A stretch of DNA of 64,000 bases from Boletus sp. NGJ. Lineage: Eukaryota; Basidiomycota; Agaricomycetes; Boletales; Boletaceae. The translations under genes and the position numbers were made by a program. The notes under the pieces are model-generated. The model saw only the letters and a program-made list of their open reading frames with translations. It ran no database searches and was not told the DNA's origin. Shown here piece by piece: positions 14,457 to 26,905 of the stretch (position 1 is the first letter of the stretch; every line of letters begins with the position of its first letter). The stretch lies in NCBI GenBank assembly GCA_019096195.1, contig JAGTXK010000087.1, forward strand, positions 496,001 through 560,000. The letters run 5' to 3'.

Positions 14457-15972
14457 ATGGCGAAAGGTAACCCGCATGTTATCAAAGGATTCAAGCCCAC
14501 CGCAGCGGAGCACTACCAGAGAACGCTCACGCGCATCGAACAGATCCAGTCACATCTGAAAAACACAGCTCGCAGACAGCGACTCAACGGCAAGGTCTGC
14601 GTCATTACCGGAGTGAGCTCATTGCATGGCATTGGGTAATGTCCAACGTTGCCGAGGGCTCGCTTCTCTACTTACGCCCGCATTTCGTTGGTGCATGTGT
14701 TTTGCTCAGGCGTGCCTCCGCCCTCCTGTTCGCACATGAAGGTCTGGCTGGTGATTCTTTTGCATCTAGCGGGCAGTGCTCATCGCGGATATGGTTTGTG
14801 TAGGTGCACGACACCTTTATTTGATGGATTTCTCCTCAGAAAACCTACCGGACCTTAAATCAACAATTGAACGCTCGTATCCAGACGTAAAAGTCAGATG
14901 CGATGTGGGATCACAACTCCACCAGCTTACGAAGCTATACAGGTTACAACTATCCAAGCTGATGCTGCGGATGATGCCGCGATAGCTGCGGTGTGCAAGC
15001 AAGCAACTGATGAGGAGGGCCAGCTGGATGTCTTCTTCGCGAATGTCTGTCCCTTTTCCCCGGAGACGTTCCCACCCCTGACGCTACATCAGGCCGGAGT
15101 AGTGTCGAATGTGGGTCTGCGAGACACCACTCCGGAGCGGTTCATGGAGACTATGCGAATCAACTCTCTTTCGTAAGTAGCGTCACGCCCTCTGAACACG
15201 TCCCGCTGCTTCCATTGACGCTTTCCCTGCAGCTGCTTCTTAGCCGTCAAACATGCCTCACAAGCTATGATGGGCATGAACCCTTCAAGCGGCAAGACGT
15301 TGAGTGGTGGCAGCATTATATTGACCGCTTCGGGTTCGCCCTGCCCCCATTTTTAAAACTCCACTGTATATGAACTCGCTTACCAGTTGCTGGTTTGCGC
15401 TCGGGCGCGGGATCCATCGATTGTAAGCCCCTCTCATTTATACTACACCCATATTATAAACAACAATCCAGACAGTGCAAGTAAAGCCGCGTAAGAATAC
15501 TCCGTTCTTGCCCTCGTATTATGAGCTCATGCCAACTATAGTGTCAACTCGATCGCGAAGACGAGCGTATACCAATTACAGAAGACAGACATTCGCGTGA
15601 ACTCGATCTGCCCTGGCTTGATCGAGACAAACATGACGAAGGACATGTTCGATGCCGCTCGTGAACGAGGTAACGCAGGGAAGATCGGACAATTGAATCC
15701 ATTGGGCCGATACGGTGTCGCGCAGGGTACGTATTTCGTGCTGACATCTCGAAAACCTTGCTTCCACGAGTTAACCACGCGACGTAGAAATTGCACAGAT
15801 GGCGCTATTCTTAGCATCAGGTGAGGCTTAGATACGTCTACTGGTGGATGGCGCGCTCGAGACTGACCTGCCGTGCTTCGAAGACGAGTCGAGTTACGTC
15901 AATGGACAGAACATTGCCGTGGACGGTGGTCTGTCCTCTTCGCACCCTGTGATACCTGGCCACTCGGCGTAA
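14457..15972 (+). CDS. short-chain dehydrogenase/reductase
   Basis: A classical NAD(P)-dependent SDR of about 300 residues in at least eight exons. Start MAKGNPHVIKGFKPTAAEHY, a 40-residue N-terminal extension, then the Rossmann glycine motif VCVITGVSSLHGIG. Next come the acidic strand end LYLMDFSSENLP, the QADAADD turn, the NAGVV motif (made by a splice at about 15041/15092), the catalytic Ser strand SIILTASVAG and the active site YSASKAAV (split by two introns). ICPGLIETNMTKDM follows, and the end is VNGQNIAVDGGLSSSHPVIP. All catalytic residues (Ser, Tyr, Lys) are present. The closest types known to me are 3-oxoacyl-reductase-like or secondary-alcohol SDRs; the substrate cannot be read from sequence. 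The first intron after GIG (from about 14637) is the longest and least certain. Confidence 0.87.
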
Positions 15973-17639
15973 GGCGCTCATGACGATGGAGTATCCCGTT
16001 TGTTGTACTAGATGCGTGTCATCGTTGCGATAACTGTTGTCAATAACATATGCTTATAGGGTCTGATGAAGGGGCTTTTGTTGGTACATCCGCGTTACCG
16101 CTGTGAACATTCCTGTTACCATACCCTGATAGTACATAGGGTTATTTTCTTCTTAACTCTGGATAGTCGTAACCCATACATTGACTCAGTAGAAAAGCGC
16201 CAACTAACCCTAAACTAGTAGAAGGATAGAATTTCATTGTATAATTTGCATTGGCTGAGCAACAATGTGTTCGGGGTAGACGTGCAAGGAATAGGAAGAA
16301 CGCTCTGGTAACACCATATGAACATCTAGTGATCAGTTCTCTTGGACCTCATACTCTCTCGTAAAGCGTACACTGCGGCCTATCCAGAGAGGTATGTGTC
16401 GAGCGGGGGTCGACTGTAACTGGAGGTTACAAATGGACACGTAGATGACCTGAATCCCTGTATACGGCCCACTGCGCAACGAGCATAAGGCAGATTTTGT
16501 TTTGAAAAAAGGTGTACTTACTGACATGTCCGAGCCATGACTCCACTCCGCGAAGACCCGCCTCGCGGAGTTTGGGATCAACAGCTTGTACCTGTACTGA
16601 ATTTAGGTGAGTCTAAACGCTTGTACTTTGTTTGCCTCCGGTAGGGGTTTCGCTCAGCGTCGAGGGCTTGAATGAACAGATCCCCGGGGTGGGGCAACTC
16701 CAATGGATTTTTTGTAGCCTGGCACTGTAGTATGACTGGCGTGTCAGGAAGAGGCCCGGTTGACTTGTATGCTGAAATAACTGAAACTCGACGATGCAGA
16801 GGTCATGGAACCTTTATGCAACAATGTGAGATCAAGGAGAAAAGTTTGCGTGAGACTCCGTACGGTACCAGTGTTTGGTGACCGTCCGGCTGGGCCGCAT
16901 GGATTTCAATGGGAAAAAATCGGGTATACTTGAGTAATGCTCAGCCGCGTTCTCTTTCATTCTCAACAAAGTATACCAGATTTCCGGCATCTCTTTGAAC
17001 AAGTCAAAATTTGAAGGTCATGCATTGGTTTCCCGGGTCTCCTCCGCATCTCGGTATTTCGTTACGCGCCGAACACGTTGAATTAGCTCTGAAGTGGAAG
17101 TTCTACATGATCAAAGCGACGTGATTCAGAACGATGTTGGAGTAAAAAAGGCCCTAATTACCTGCAAGAGTAATCGAAGAGCAGATGCCGTGACCAATAA
17201 TGGAGGCCCTGGACCGTAGACGGAAGCTTACTTCTCATGACACACCGACGAAGCATACCAACAACTTCATCATCCCCCCCACACATGCACCCTCAGGCTG
17301 TAACAGTAGCGACGTACGGACGATACTCCGTGGCTCGCACGAGCTACCATAGCTAGATACCCGAGATATTGGTCAGTTAGCTACGGAACTTCAGTGTGGA
17401 ATGGAGCTCTAACCACTCACGAGACGAATAGGCTGGATGATAAGCGATCGCTCCAAGGGAGGTACATCGTGACACTGCGACCAGCGTGATCACGATTTTC
17501 ACTTGGCATGCGATCCTGCAATTGCTTGGGTAATATACAAAGGATCATTTTCCAAGGTTCCGGACCATCCTGCATCTAGAATGTGAGTAAAGCCACCTAT
17601 CTATCGAGATAAAATAGTAATGAATGACCTAGATGTCAG

Positions 17640-17800
17640 GTAGGATCAGAGGAGGACTGCTACACTGTGGCCCAAACCCTCTTCCATTCCCATGGTATGT
17701 ACTGCAGGTTGTTTCTCTGTAAGCAAAGGCATCAACCATGCAGTACAAATGGGATGAAAAAGGGTTTGACCATCGTGTAGCAGTTTTGCTCTGGATGACC
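17640..17800 (-). repeat. diverged dispersed repeat, copy A
   Basis: The plus-strand segment containing cttccattcccatggtatg recurs at 21061-21180. Similarity extends over roughly 110 bases on both sides with small indels; both copies continue through a CAGTACAA-type stretch to GACCAT. The divergence suggests an old transposon fragment; element class unknown. Confidence 0.55.
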
Positions 17801-20800
17801 AGCCGGTACAGAGGGGAGAGTCCCTCTACCGTTTTAATAGGAAGGTACACGCACGGACTCCTCAACATCCTCGTGTCTCTGTAGATCTATCGGCTCAAGC
17901 TTTATTGGGTTTCTGGCTTGAAGATCGCTGAGGCATCACATCTTTCGGATCCTATGGAATAGAACGTGTTTGAGTCTCCACCCCCAGGGGCTATGAGCGT
18001 TCGAGCTCGACCTCCATTTCCTGGCGATGACGGGGAAAGGCACCTCCGATGCCCTTCCATAACAGGGGATTTGTCCTCGAGGTACAAGAACGGTTACGAC
18101 GGTGGTTGGGTGCGTTTGGAGAATCCACTTCTGCGGAGAAATTTGCGCAACTTGGAACCAGGGCGTGAACACCGGACAACAAGATAATGCTGCCCTGATC
18201 CACGCTTGACAAAACAGGTCGTGGGTGGATAGATCCCGACGCCTTATGGCTCAGGAGAGGTGGTTTATGGCCATAGGAGTTCTCTTTCGGGGATGTGGCG
18301 ATTGGTGTCCATACGATTCACCGTGCTGGAGTCACGGGGGGATGGCGATCTTCTCTGCCTCGCTCATCACTCGCGCAGTTCATTCGCAGAGGATTGTGGA
18401 CACGCCCTCTTGGAGCTTTCTGGCCGTTTGCTGCTCCTCGGAACACAGCTAGTTGGAGGCTGGTATTTGTTTTTGTTTTTGTAGAAGGAGGTACGTTGGG
18501 CCCGGTAAGGTGGTGTGAAACCCAGCGACAGATTCTCCGATTCACTGACAGGTCTCTTGTAGGGAGACGACACGCCGCAAGAAAAAGGCTCTAGAGTCTA
18601 GACCGCTCCCAAATATCCGAACACAGTGACTATGCGGCGCTGCACACTCCTGCGAACGGGCTTGGATTCCACTGATGCTTTGCGTCACCCTTTCATGCTG
18701 TAGCACCACCCAGAAGGTCTATTGCCACAGCAGGTGGCGCCGTCAGCTCGAAAAAGATCCGCCCAGGACTGAGGGCTAAAGTATGACCTTCTACAGGTCA
18801 AAATGGTTGCATTTTCCGGGCATTTTCTTGATCCTTCCGTTCGCGAGTTGCGCCAACGCTGAAAATTCCCTAGTTGACATATTTTTCGAGCTGGAAATTT
18901 ATGGACGTCCGAGTTTGCGGTGTCCACATTCCCCTCATCTATCTCGCTGAAGACCTGGCGGGTGGCAAACGGCCGCCTTTCAATGGCTTTATAAATCAGT
19001 TGATGTAGCTCTTAAGTTTCGTTCGTCCTCTTATTTAATTCATTGACGGGGAATAGCTTTCCAGATGTTCCGCCAAAGCACATATGCTCCATGCCATCAT
19101 GATGATGAGCCACCTTTCTTATCTATGAGCTGACCCCGTTCAACACTGCCTCGGCTTCGATGCACTCGTGCCACGTCCCAAAACATTGCGCAGATCATCC
19201 TTCATAGCCTTTTCTGGTTCGCGCACAAGTTCCAGGTTCACATGACTACAGGTAGCCGTAGATAAAGGTACAAATATGACAATGAAGTCCTGTTTCCTCT
19301 TGCCTTACGCCCCTACTTCCGGATCCGGATCCCACCCGTCGAGGACGGTACTTGGTCTCATACTCTGTGTTCCTCCGAGAACCGTTCCGCGATAAGGATC
19401 ACAACTCAGCCGTACCTCTCGGGGGAACATGCGGATATATCGAATTAGCAGCCAAACCACCTCATCGCAATCCAAATTCGTTGGATCAGCGATCCACACA
19501 TACCAGAGTACTGCAGCTCTGCAAGTTCCGAGGTGCAGCTGGTATGTATTCCCCGGAGAAATCCGTTCCATTGGCAAAACCAGCTGCCCGAGCATGAAAC
19601 CCAAGGCCCAGGATACAAGTTTGACTCCGCTTCCGCGACGGCGGACTTCGTACCGTGTCGCACGAAACGGATAGCGCTCGCGGAGTTGGTGATACAACCT
19701 CATCCAAATCGAGAGACCACTTAGGATGGTCGAGGCCAGTACGGAGCAGCAATGTCTAGTCGAAAGATGATCTGGGAGAGCCAGCTGGTATCAACAGTAA
19801 GCATTTCGGCGCCGGTCATGAAAGGGGATTGCCACCTGCCCCTCGCCGCCTACCAAGCTTTCACTGAATCTGGATTCGAACGACTCGGGAGAGTCTCGAA
19901 CGTTGCAGTCCGATTCCTACAAGATTTTCATTCGTTTCACATATGAATTTAGTCACATTTTACAGGCGTTCGGGGCTTGCCCACCGACTTCCATTTTACT
20001 GACGTTGAAGCGTGTTGGGTGCAACAAGTGCATGAACTAGATAGGTTGAGTGATAGGACCTGACGCGATGTGGCGTCCGACTCTCGTGACCAGCGAGAGT
20101 ACATTCATGAACCACCCGGTGTAAATGCACTGTAAGACGACCTCTAAGACGCGGGATCAGAAAGGATCAGACCTAGGTTGCCTCTGAAATGCAACAGGTG
20201 CCTTCGAGTCAACATAGCAAGCGACAGTGGACCCGAAGAAGGAGATGTCCACAATAGTCCGCCGCGCTCCGCACTGACAGTCACTGACCCCCGTTCGGAT
20301 ACTCTTTTTGATGTTGAGAAAAGATATTGATATCGAACGAGCACTTGCTAGAAACTGGAAATGACCACGCCAGTTGGTTTCCCATCTCCGACGTAAACAG
20401 TCGAGTCGGCAGCCTGCCAGCCAATGCTCGCATCCCATCACCAGTCAAAAAGCACATGGATCTCCCTGATCGGCACGCCTACTTCTCAAGCCACGGTTCA
20501 GCGAAGACAGATACATGAACAAGATCAAGACGGACAAGAGATTTGTCGAAAGCTTCTTCAAGTTGTGACAACGTTAGTTTGCCGAATATTCGAACCTAAT
20601 TAAGGATCAAGCAATTGAATTGGTTGGAAGCGCGGCTTCGTCGTTTCCACCATCAGAGCTTCCTCTGCAACAGTACTTCACGGACAGGCACCTCCGCTGG
20701 GACATATGTCAGTGAACGGTGAATAGTAGCCGGCCCTTCTGAGAAGCTCACAGTGGTTCTGCGCCGTCAGGAATGTTAATGATCCTCGCTATGTTCTCGG

Positions 20801-21060
20801 CTAAGCCTCCTCACTGATCAGTGACCAGAACAGCTTCTCGTTCTTCCGCGACAGGTCCATAGACCTTGCACGACATGAGGGGGATCGTTTGATCTTGCAG
20901 GATTGCTAGGGAATGCTCTTCGAGTAATCCTCCGGACTAGTGTCCGGTCCCACATGGGACGCGGACATTAAGGTGAGTATCTTCCGTTTCTGTAGAAAAA
21001 AAATGAATAGGCACCGTGCATTCATCCAAGGACGCTGGTCTTGCGATGCTGACATCCACA

Positions 21061-21180
21061 TCGCATGGTCCGAGGCTTCTTCCATTCCCATGGTATGTAC
21101 TGGGACTTCAGCCAGGAAGCAGTGGCATCTGCCTGCAGTACAATGGGAAGGAAGTGCCCCCGACCATGCAGCAGCAAATG
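21061..21180 (-). repeat. diverged dispersed repeat, copy B
   Basis: Partner of the segment at 17640-17800, in the same orientation, sharing a 22-base-plus core around the ccatggtatgtactg sequence followed by weaker similarity. No terminal inverted repeats or target duplication could be seen. Confidence 0.55.
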
Positions 21181-23938
21181 TACACATCACAGAGAACGCG
21201 GTGCCCTTGGAGGCCTATGCCAGCACATACGTGTGCGGTGTCCATCCCCACAACCCAGCTGCGTAGACAGCAATGAAAGTGCGCACCAGGTAGGGTTTCC
21301 TGACTGTGAAGAACAGTGGTGTAGAGCGAAACCGTTGACTGGTCTCCTGAGGTACATTGGTGAAATCCAGGGAGGTGGACGCTCGGGAGGGGCTTGGTTG
21401 CTGATTCTGATGCTGACCATCTGGTGGATTTTTATAGTCTTGTGGCCGATGTGCTCGTGTCTGTTCGTCTGGGCTTCTGGCCTCACAGCGGGGTCGTTTG
21501 CGCCATGAGGTTGTCCTGGGACCTGTTAGCAGGTGTTTATCAGCACCCATCGCGATCACGATGGCAGAACTAATTATGCAGGTGAGGCGTTTCGGCAAAT
21601 GTATTATTTCATGTTTTTGATGACCATATGAGGGACCATCTGGACCGTTTATTCATTCCCGGAAATTTATCTTTTTTCAGATGTGACGTGCCGCCCTGTT
21701 GTGGACCACATCATGATCATAGGACCAGTGTGGGTTTTAAGGAAGGTGTTGCATGAGCTGCAGCTGCTTAGGCACCCATTATTCTCTTTTGTCGCCTCGG
21801 ACACAATCCTTGTGCTTCCATCGCGTCGTTGAAGGGTAATTTCCCCTCTGTCTGAGTTTCCAGATGGATTTCGGACTTTCATGTCGGTGGTTGCATGCTC
21901 TCTTTTCTCCGAAACTGCCACCTTTCCCTCTTATCGCTTTCATCTGTCCCCATTTGAAGTTTTATTCTTATTCTTTCTGATGAGATGAGATGCAGTCACT
22001 TCCGACAAGTGGACGAGGTACGACGCAGTTTCCAATCACTAATCAGCCAGAAACTTTTTTCTACTCCGTCATTTCGATCAACAGGCGAAACTCCGAGTCT
22101 CCGCCTTCAGCCGCTCATGTCCAGTCATCTGATCCACAGGATGTCCCAGTGTTGCGGTGGCGAGTGACCTCGTGGATCACTTCCTTTCATCAATGATGAT
22201 CTATACGATAGTACTCAGACTACAGGTACGAGTAGATTGCCGAGCTCTGACAACCACACATTCAAGCCACCCTCTTTCTGCCATGATATATACAAAAGGG
22301 AACGATCGAAGTTTTTCGCTCTTAACCAGTAACTTCATGAGCGGGGTTGTAACAGGTCGCCTGAGCTATGCGACAAACGTGTGGTGCGAGCGTTGCATTT
22401 GTAATGTTTGCAGGATGTTTTTCTGACATGGTGTGGTCGAGCGTCCTGAGACGGACCACTCCCAGAGCTCTTCTCGCTCCTAGAACCCACTCGAATTTTT
22501 CTTTTTACACAGTAAATCCGCGTCCGTTCATAAAATCACACATCACTTCGTCTAATTCTACGCAAAATCTTCTCTTCCTCAAGGTACCTGGTTTACCATA
22601 TTCGCAAACCAAGGTACATTCTCCGCGCCAACATGCGTCATGCGGCCCCAACTTGCCCTGCGTTTTCGGTTCGACTTCTACCTTTGACCCCACCCTCGTT
22701 TTCAAGCAGCCCTGGCTTTCTGTAATAGCCACCGGTTCAGTGTTTCTCCTCGGCGATGGGCCTCCGAACCGCTGCGATGTTCGCGCAGATCGATACGCAT
22801 TGTTCGGCAAACTAGCACACAATTCGTAATCAATAAACTTTTTTTCTCTCGTTACCATTATGCCGTCCCCAGTTTAGGCTTCCCGCAATGTCCCGGTCCA
22901 CACCAGGACACAATACACGTGGACAATCGGTAGCATTCTCGGTAGTTTTTGGTCAAGTTATGTATCTTTTGGGATCTGGAACATACTGTTGTTCTCCAGC
23001 TCCACTCGCGCTCGTTCATGTCACACCTGGACCATGATGGCAAAGTGCCACCGTATCTGCAAATGTCCCTCTCTTGGGTGCCAGAGCCCAGACACAGGCA
23101 ACACACATTTGGGGGATTTACCGTCCACAGACACCATTTTTGGCTGTCTCGGGGCGTGTGACAGACGATCGTCTCGATGATCTCCAACAGTAAATAATAA
23201 TATGTTGTCCATATTCGCACCGCGGTGTCAAAATGCAAAGCACGGATCGGGTCGCAGCGAAAGTATTCTGCCCTCCTTCCCGACCACACATGGGTGGTCA
23301 CAGACGGCGACTCTTCCTTGACACGTACTCGGAGGAAATAATCATGGAGGAAACGAAGCTGGGGGGATGATATTTCCATCTGGAGAAGAGGGAAAAAAGG
23401 GGGAAAGGAAACACGTTGCGTGCGATATATTACTACTACCTGTCAGATTTTCGACCGTCACCTTGACCAACATGTTATGGGCTTTGCACCATGTTCATCC
23501 CTTACCACCCATCAGGGTCGGTGTCCCAAATGGACTTCGATGCATATTAGAACGGATCGTTGCTTTCGTCTGCGCTTCGTGTGTGGGACTGGCTGACCGT
23601 GGCGTTATATGGTCGTCGTCCCTCTTAATGCTTTTATTCGCACTCCAGCCCTCGCGCCAAATTCTTGAGTGACGTCGATCACCACTAACTCGTTGTGTCA
23701 TCAAGTTGGTGCACGCGGAAAGGTTGTAGTTTCAGGGTCCTCCAGGATGCAGTGCATCCGCACGGCCAGCACACCAGACGATGCAGGGTCCTGAAATTCA
23801 TAACAAAACAGCGCAATGTCGAATTTGATATATGGACGCCCACACAGATGCAACTCATCTGGGACTAACATGCCTGTGACACCGAAGTTCTCTCACCTTC
23901 TTGCCCGAGGACCAGGGAATAGGGCTAGCCAGTTCGTT

Positions 23939-25538
23939 TTACTTGATCTCCAAAAGTTTCACCTCTGTATGACAGACCATCAGTCACATAGTCTGTCGGA
24001 TCATCAATTGTGACGCACCAAACTTTAATGTGGAGTTGGGAGGGATGCCCGATGATTTCTTGTTGCCGTAACCCATTGATGGTGGAACCACAATTTCGCG
24101 TTCTCCTCCAATCTGCATTCCAGCGACTCCAATATCCCAACCTGATACCACAGTAAGCACATCACATCTTGCGTACCATGCAATTTGTCCCACCTTTAAT
24201 GACATCGCCCTGTCCGAGCTTGAAGACGAACTAGAAATAGATTTATGAGCAACCCGAGGTACACGAAAAATGGAACTTACAGGTTTTCCTTTGGTGTTCT
24301 GGTCAAAGACTTTGCCATCGAGGAACTTGCCAATATAACGCATCTCAACCTTGTCGCCCTTCTTCGCCATCTTACCCGTGCCGACCTTGAAATCCCGAAC
24401 CTTGACACCTCCGTCGAGGCTACGCTCGGGCTTCTTTTCACCCTTTCCCTTCTTTTCACCATCCTTCTCGGACTTTTCCTTCTTCTTTTCCACCTTTTCC
24501 GCCTTGTCCTTCTTGTCCTTCTTGTCCTTCTTTCCCTCCGTCGGCTGTTCCTCTACTTTCTTCTCCGGCGTGGGGGCAGGGGCAGCCTTACCGTCTGCAC
24601 CTTTGAGCTTCTTTGCCAGCTTTTTCTTTTGTGACTTTGACGGTTTCTCCTCATGCTCATCAACTTCCATGGCCTCCTCGTGGGAACGCTTGAGGTTTTT
24701 GGGTGACTCCACTTCGTCCAGTATTGCTTCGAAGCGACTACGGAAAGCAGCACGATCAATTTATGGAACCTGCTTTACAGACGACCTAACTCACGTAGCG
24801 TCATCATCTTCGTCAACCAGTTCAGCTTCGTCACCGTCGACTTCTACTTCAACATCCGAGCTGACTTCTCGCAGGTTGTATGCGTCTTCCTCGTCCGAGT
24901 CCACATCCGATTCAAGGGGTGGCTGGTCAACAGGAGCTTGATCTAATGAAATAAAACGAGTGAATAGAGCATGTATTGAACGCGCGTCACATCATACCAA
25001 TGTAGTTTCCATACACATGGATAGTGCTGCCAAGGAAAAAAAAAAGACGCACCGTCAGTCAGTCATTACGCATACACACGATACATGTCACGCGCTCACT
25101 TTTTACCGACTGCCTCGAGGACGTACTCCATAGCCTGCTCGAGGATGATTTCGCACGTCGACTGCTCGATCTGGGATACATGTCAGACGCGTCCGTGAGC
25201 GTGTCAGAGGGTGAAAGAACGCGTACTTTGCCGGGGGTGAGTGAACAGAGGACGGTGGTCACCGCGGGGCCTTTGGGTGGCTCGTCCTCGTCCTCCTCGT
25301 CCTCCTCATCTTCCTCCTCGTCGAGCGAGGCGAGACTCTGGTAGGTGAGCTTGACAGACGTCCTAGCAGAATTGTCTTGCAGCTCGTCGGGGAGAGCCGC
25401 ATTTTTTATTTGGAGGTCACCCTGAGGGACGATGACCTCTGCCTTTCCGGGGGTCAGGACGATGCTCCTGCAGGACTCGTCAGTTGTCGCTCACAAACGA
25501 GCACCCGACGCGTACCAAGGTGCGATAGCGACGACCAT
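23939..25538 (-). CDS. nucleolar FKBP-type peptidyl-prolyl isomerase (Fpr3/Fpr4 type)
   Basis: Prolyl isomerase of the nucleolar FKBP family, which acts as a histone chaperone and in rDNA silencing. The N terminus MVVAIAPW is joined by an intron to SIVLTPGKAEVIVPQGD and LQIKNAALPDEL, then an acidic run of Glu/Asp. CSLTPGK, EQSTCEIILEQAMEYV and IHVYGNYID follow: a nucleoplasmin-like (NPL) domain. The middle is strongly acidic, then strongly Lys/Glu-rich (about 24440-24640 on the map). The C-terminal FKBP domain reads GVKVRDFKVGTGKMAKKGD, VEMRYIGKFLDGKVFD, FKLGQGDVIKGWDIGVAGM, GGEREIVVPPSMGYG and IPPNSTLKFEVKLLEIK. The conserved Tyr, Phe-Asp, Val-Ile and Trp pocket residues are present. The gene is divergent from ARPC4, with 129 bases between start codons. 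Confidence 0.9.
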
Positions 25539-25667
25539 GACGATGAAGGTTTTTTTTTTTTTTTCTTTGAAGAAAAGTGTCAACTACGAAAGAAAACCGA
25601 GAAAGCGTGTTCCGTTAGAGGGAATTTGAAACTCCGCCCACAATCTGGGTTAGTCATCGCCGTCGAG
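25539..25667. promoter_or_regulatory. divergent promoter with 15-base poly(dT) tract
   Basis: Only 129 bases separate the start codons of the FKBP gene (minus) and ARPC4 (plus). The plus strand has an uninterrupted run of 15 T at 25550-25564. Such poly(dA:dT) tracts commonly keep fungal promoters free of nucleosomes, which is the likely role here. Confidence 0.55.
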
Positions 25668-26473
25668 ATGGTCAGTGTCGACGCTCGAGTGTCGTCGGCG
25701 GGGGAACTGACGCGTTCAAACAGTCCAACGTACTCAGACCGTATCTCGCCGCAGTCAGGTCATCGCTCACAGCAGCGCTCACCCTCGAAAACTTTTCATC
25801 ACAGGTCTGTGTTTCCTTGGCTTTCATCACACTGATCTCATGTACGGGCATCTAGGTCGTCGAGCGACACAATAAACCAGAGGTCGAGGCACGGTATGTA
25901 TCCCTTCTCAGACGATCGTGACGTCGATATCTCAACGGCGCATATAGTGGATCAAAAGAAGTCCTCCTCAACCCCCTCACGATATCACGCAATGAGAACG
26001 AGCGCGTGCTGATCGAGCCCTCCGTCAACTCGATACGGATGAGTATCAAGATCAAACAAGCAGACGAGATTGAACGTATCCTATGCCACAAATTCACGCG
26101 CTTCATGATGCAGCGCGCGGAGAGCTTCGTCGTGCTGCGCAGGAAACCCGTCCCGGTAGGTCTGATCGGCGTGGCGAGATCGAAGCAATGCTGATGGCCC
26201 CAAGGGTTATGATATCTCGTTCTTGATCACCAACGTTCATTCGGAAACGATGCTCAAGCACAAGGTCGTCGATTTTATCATCCAGTAGGTATCCTCATCA
26301 GATGTGTCGTGCTCAGGTGTGATGTTTCCCCAATTCCCAGATTTATGGAAGAGGTGGACAGAGAAATAAGCGAGATGAAACTCAGCCTCAACGCTCGCGC
26401 GCGTACAGTTGCAGAGTCTTACCTGACTGCAGTATGTTCACCTTTTGCCCGCAATGCCGAGGAAAGAATCTGA
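25668..26473 (+). CDS. ARPC4: Arp2/3 complex 20 kDa subunit
   Basis: Core subunit of the Arp2/3 complex that nucleates branched actin at endocytic patches. The first exon is just the ATG (25668-25670); its donor GTCAGT leads to [19 protein letters not shown], the typical ARPC4 start. Then come [19 protein letters not shown], the [20 protein letters not shown] block, [40 protein letters not shown] and [14 protein letters not shown]. The end is [20 protein letters not shown] and AESYLTA. Five short introns are used. The last bases read on to a TGA at 26471-26473; a possible donor GTATGT at the Ala codon leaves the last about 13 residues uncertain. Length about 170 residues fits the family. Confidence 0.92.
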
Positions 26474-26905
26474 TCTCGTCGGTAGTTTAATTCATGAGTA
26501 CATCGAGTATCCTCGGGTAGATGCAGATGTACATCCTGGAAGCATAGCGTTTGCCTCAGGAGAATCCAAAGCTCCGAGTTGTACCGCTATACCGAAGCTT
26601 ATCGGAGCGAGTCCTCCCGATGGTGCCAGGAAATTAATTTCAGTTGGTGACTCCTTGAATGGTCGTTTGGGTAGTGCTACAACTGCGAGGATAACGTAGG
26701 AATACTGTGCGTCGTATGAACAAACTTCTAAGGTATGCGCGGTGATGGTCCATGCCGAGAACTTGTGCTGCTAGTACAGGGATCATGCGAATGCTGGGAA
26801 TGCGATATGGGGTACAACTAGAAAAGAGGCAACAATCATGGAGGTGGAAGAAGACTCGAATGCCAATGCAGAGACGAAAGCAGACAACGACGCTCACTCA
26901 CTCAC
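26474..26905. other. convergent intergenic region
   Basis: Holds the 3' ends of ARPC4 and of the coiled-coil gene on the opposite strand. It contains a short tandem repeat of ctcactca units at about 26894-26911. No gene recognised. Confidence 0.5.

Larger units (their letters stand above)
15973..23938. other. gene-poor 8 kb region with decayed coding and diverged repeats
   Basis: I found no convincing intact gene across this stretch. Short open frames occur on both strands with many stops, and no conserved motif was recognised. A minus-strand segment around 16440-16770 reads like old exons (PLPDTPVILQCQATKNP, then HPGDLFIQALDAERNPYRR, then VQAVDPKLREAGLRGVES) but I cannot name it. A minus-strand open frame of 132 codons at 19305-19703 is also unassigned. 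Two related segments near 17683 and 21078 suggest remains of a repeated element. The base composition is normal and CpGs are common, unlike the AT-rich island further right. Confidence 0.6.

Noticed and set aside
19305-19703. 132-codon minus-strand open frame with hydrophobic stretches
   Set aside because: No family recognised and no flanking exons; not strong enough to call a gene.
22505-22858. 117-codon minus-strand open frame
   Set aside because: No recognisable motif, no splice context and surrounded by stop-rich sequence; chance frame in GC-balanced DNA.
24351-24941. Long plus-strand Ser/Phe-rich open frame
   Set aside because: Antisense shadow of the Lys/Glu-rich part of the FKBP gene.
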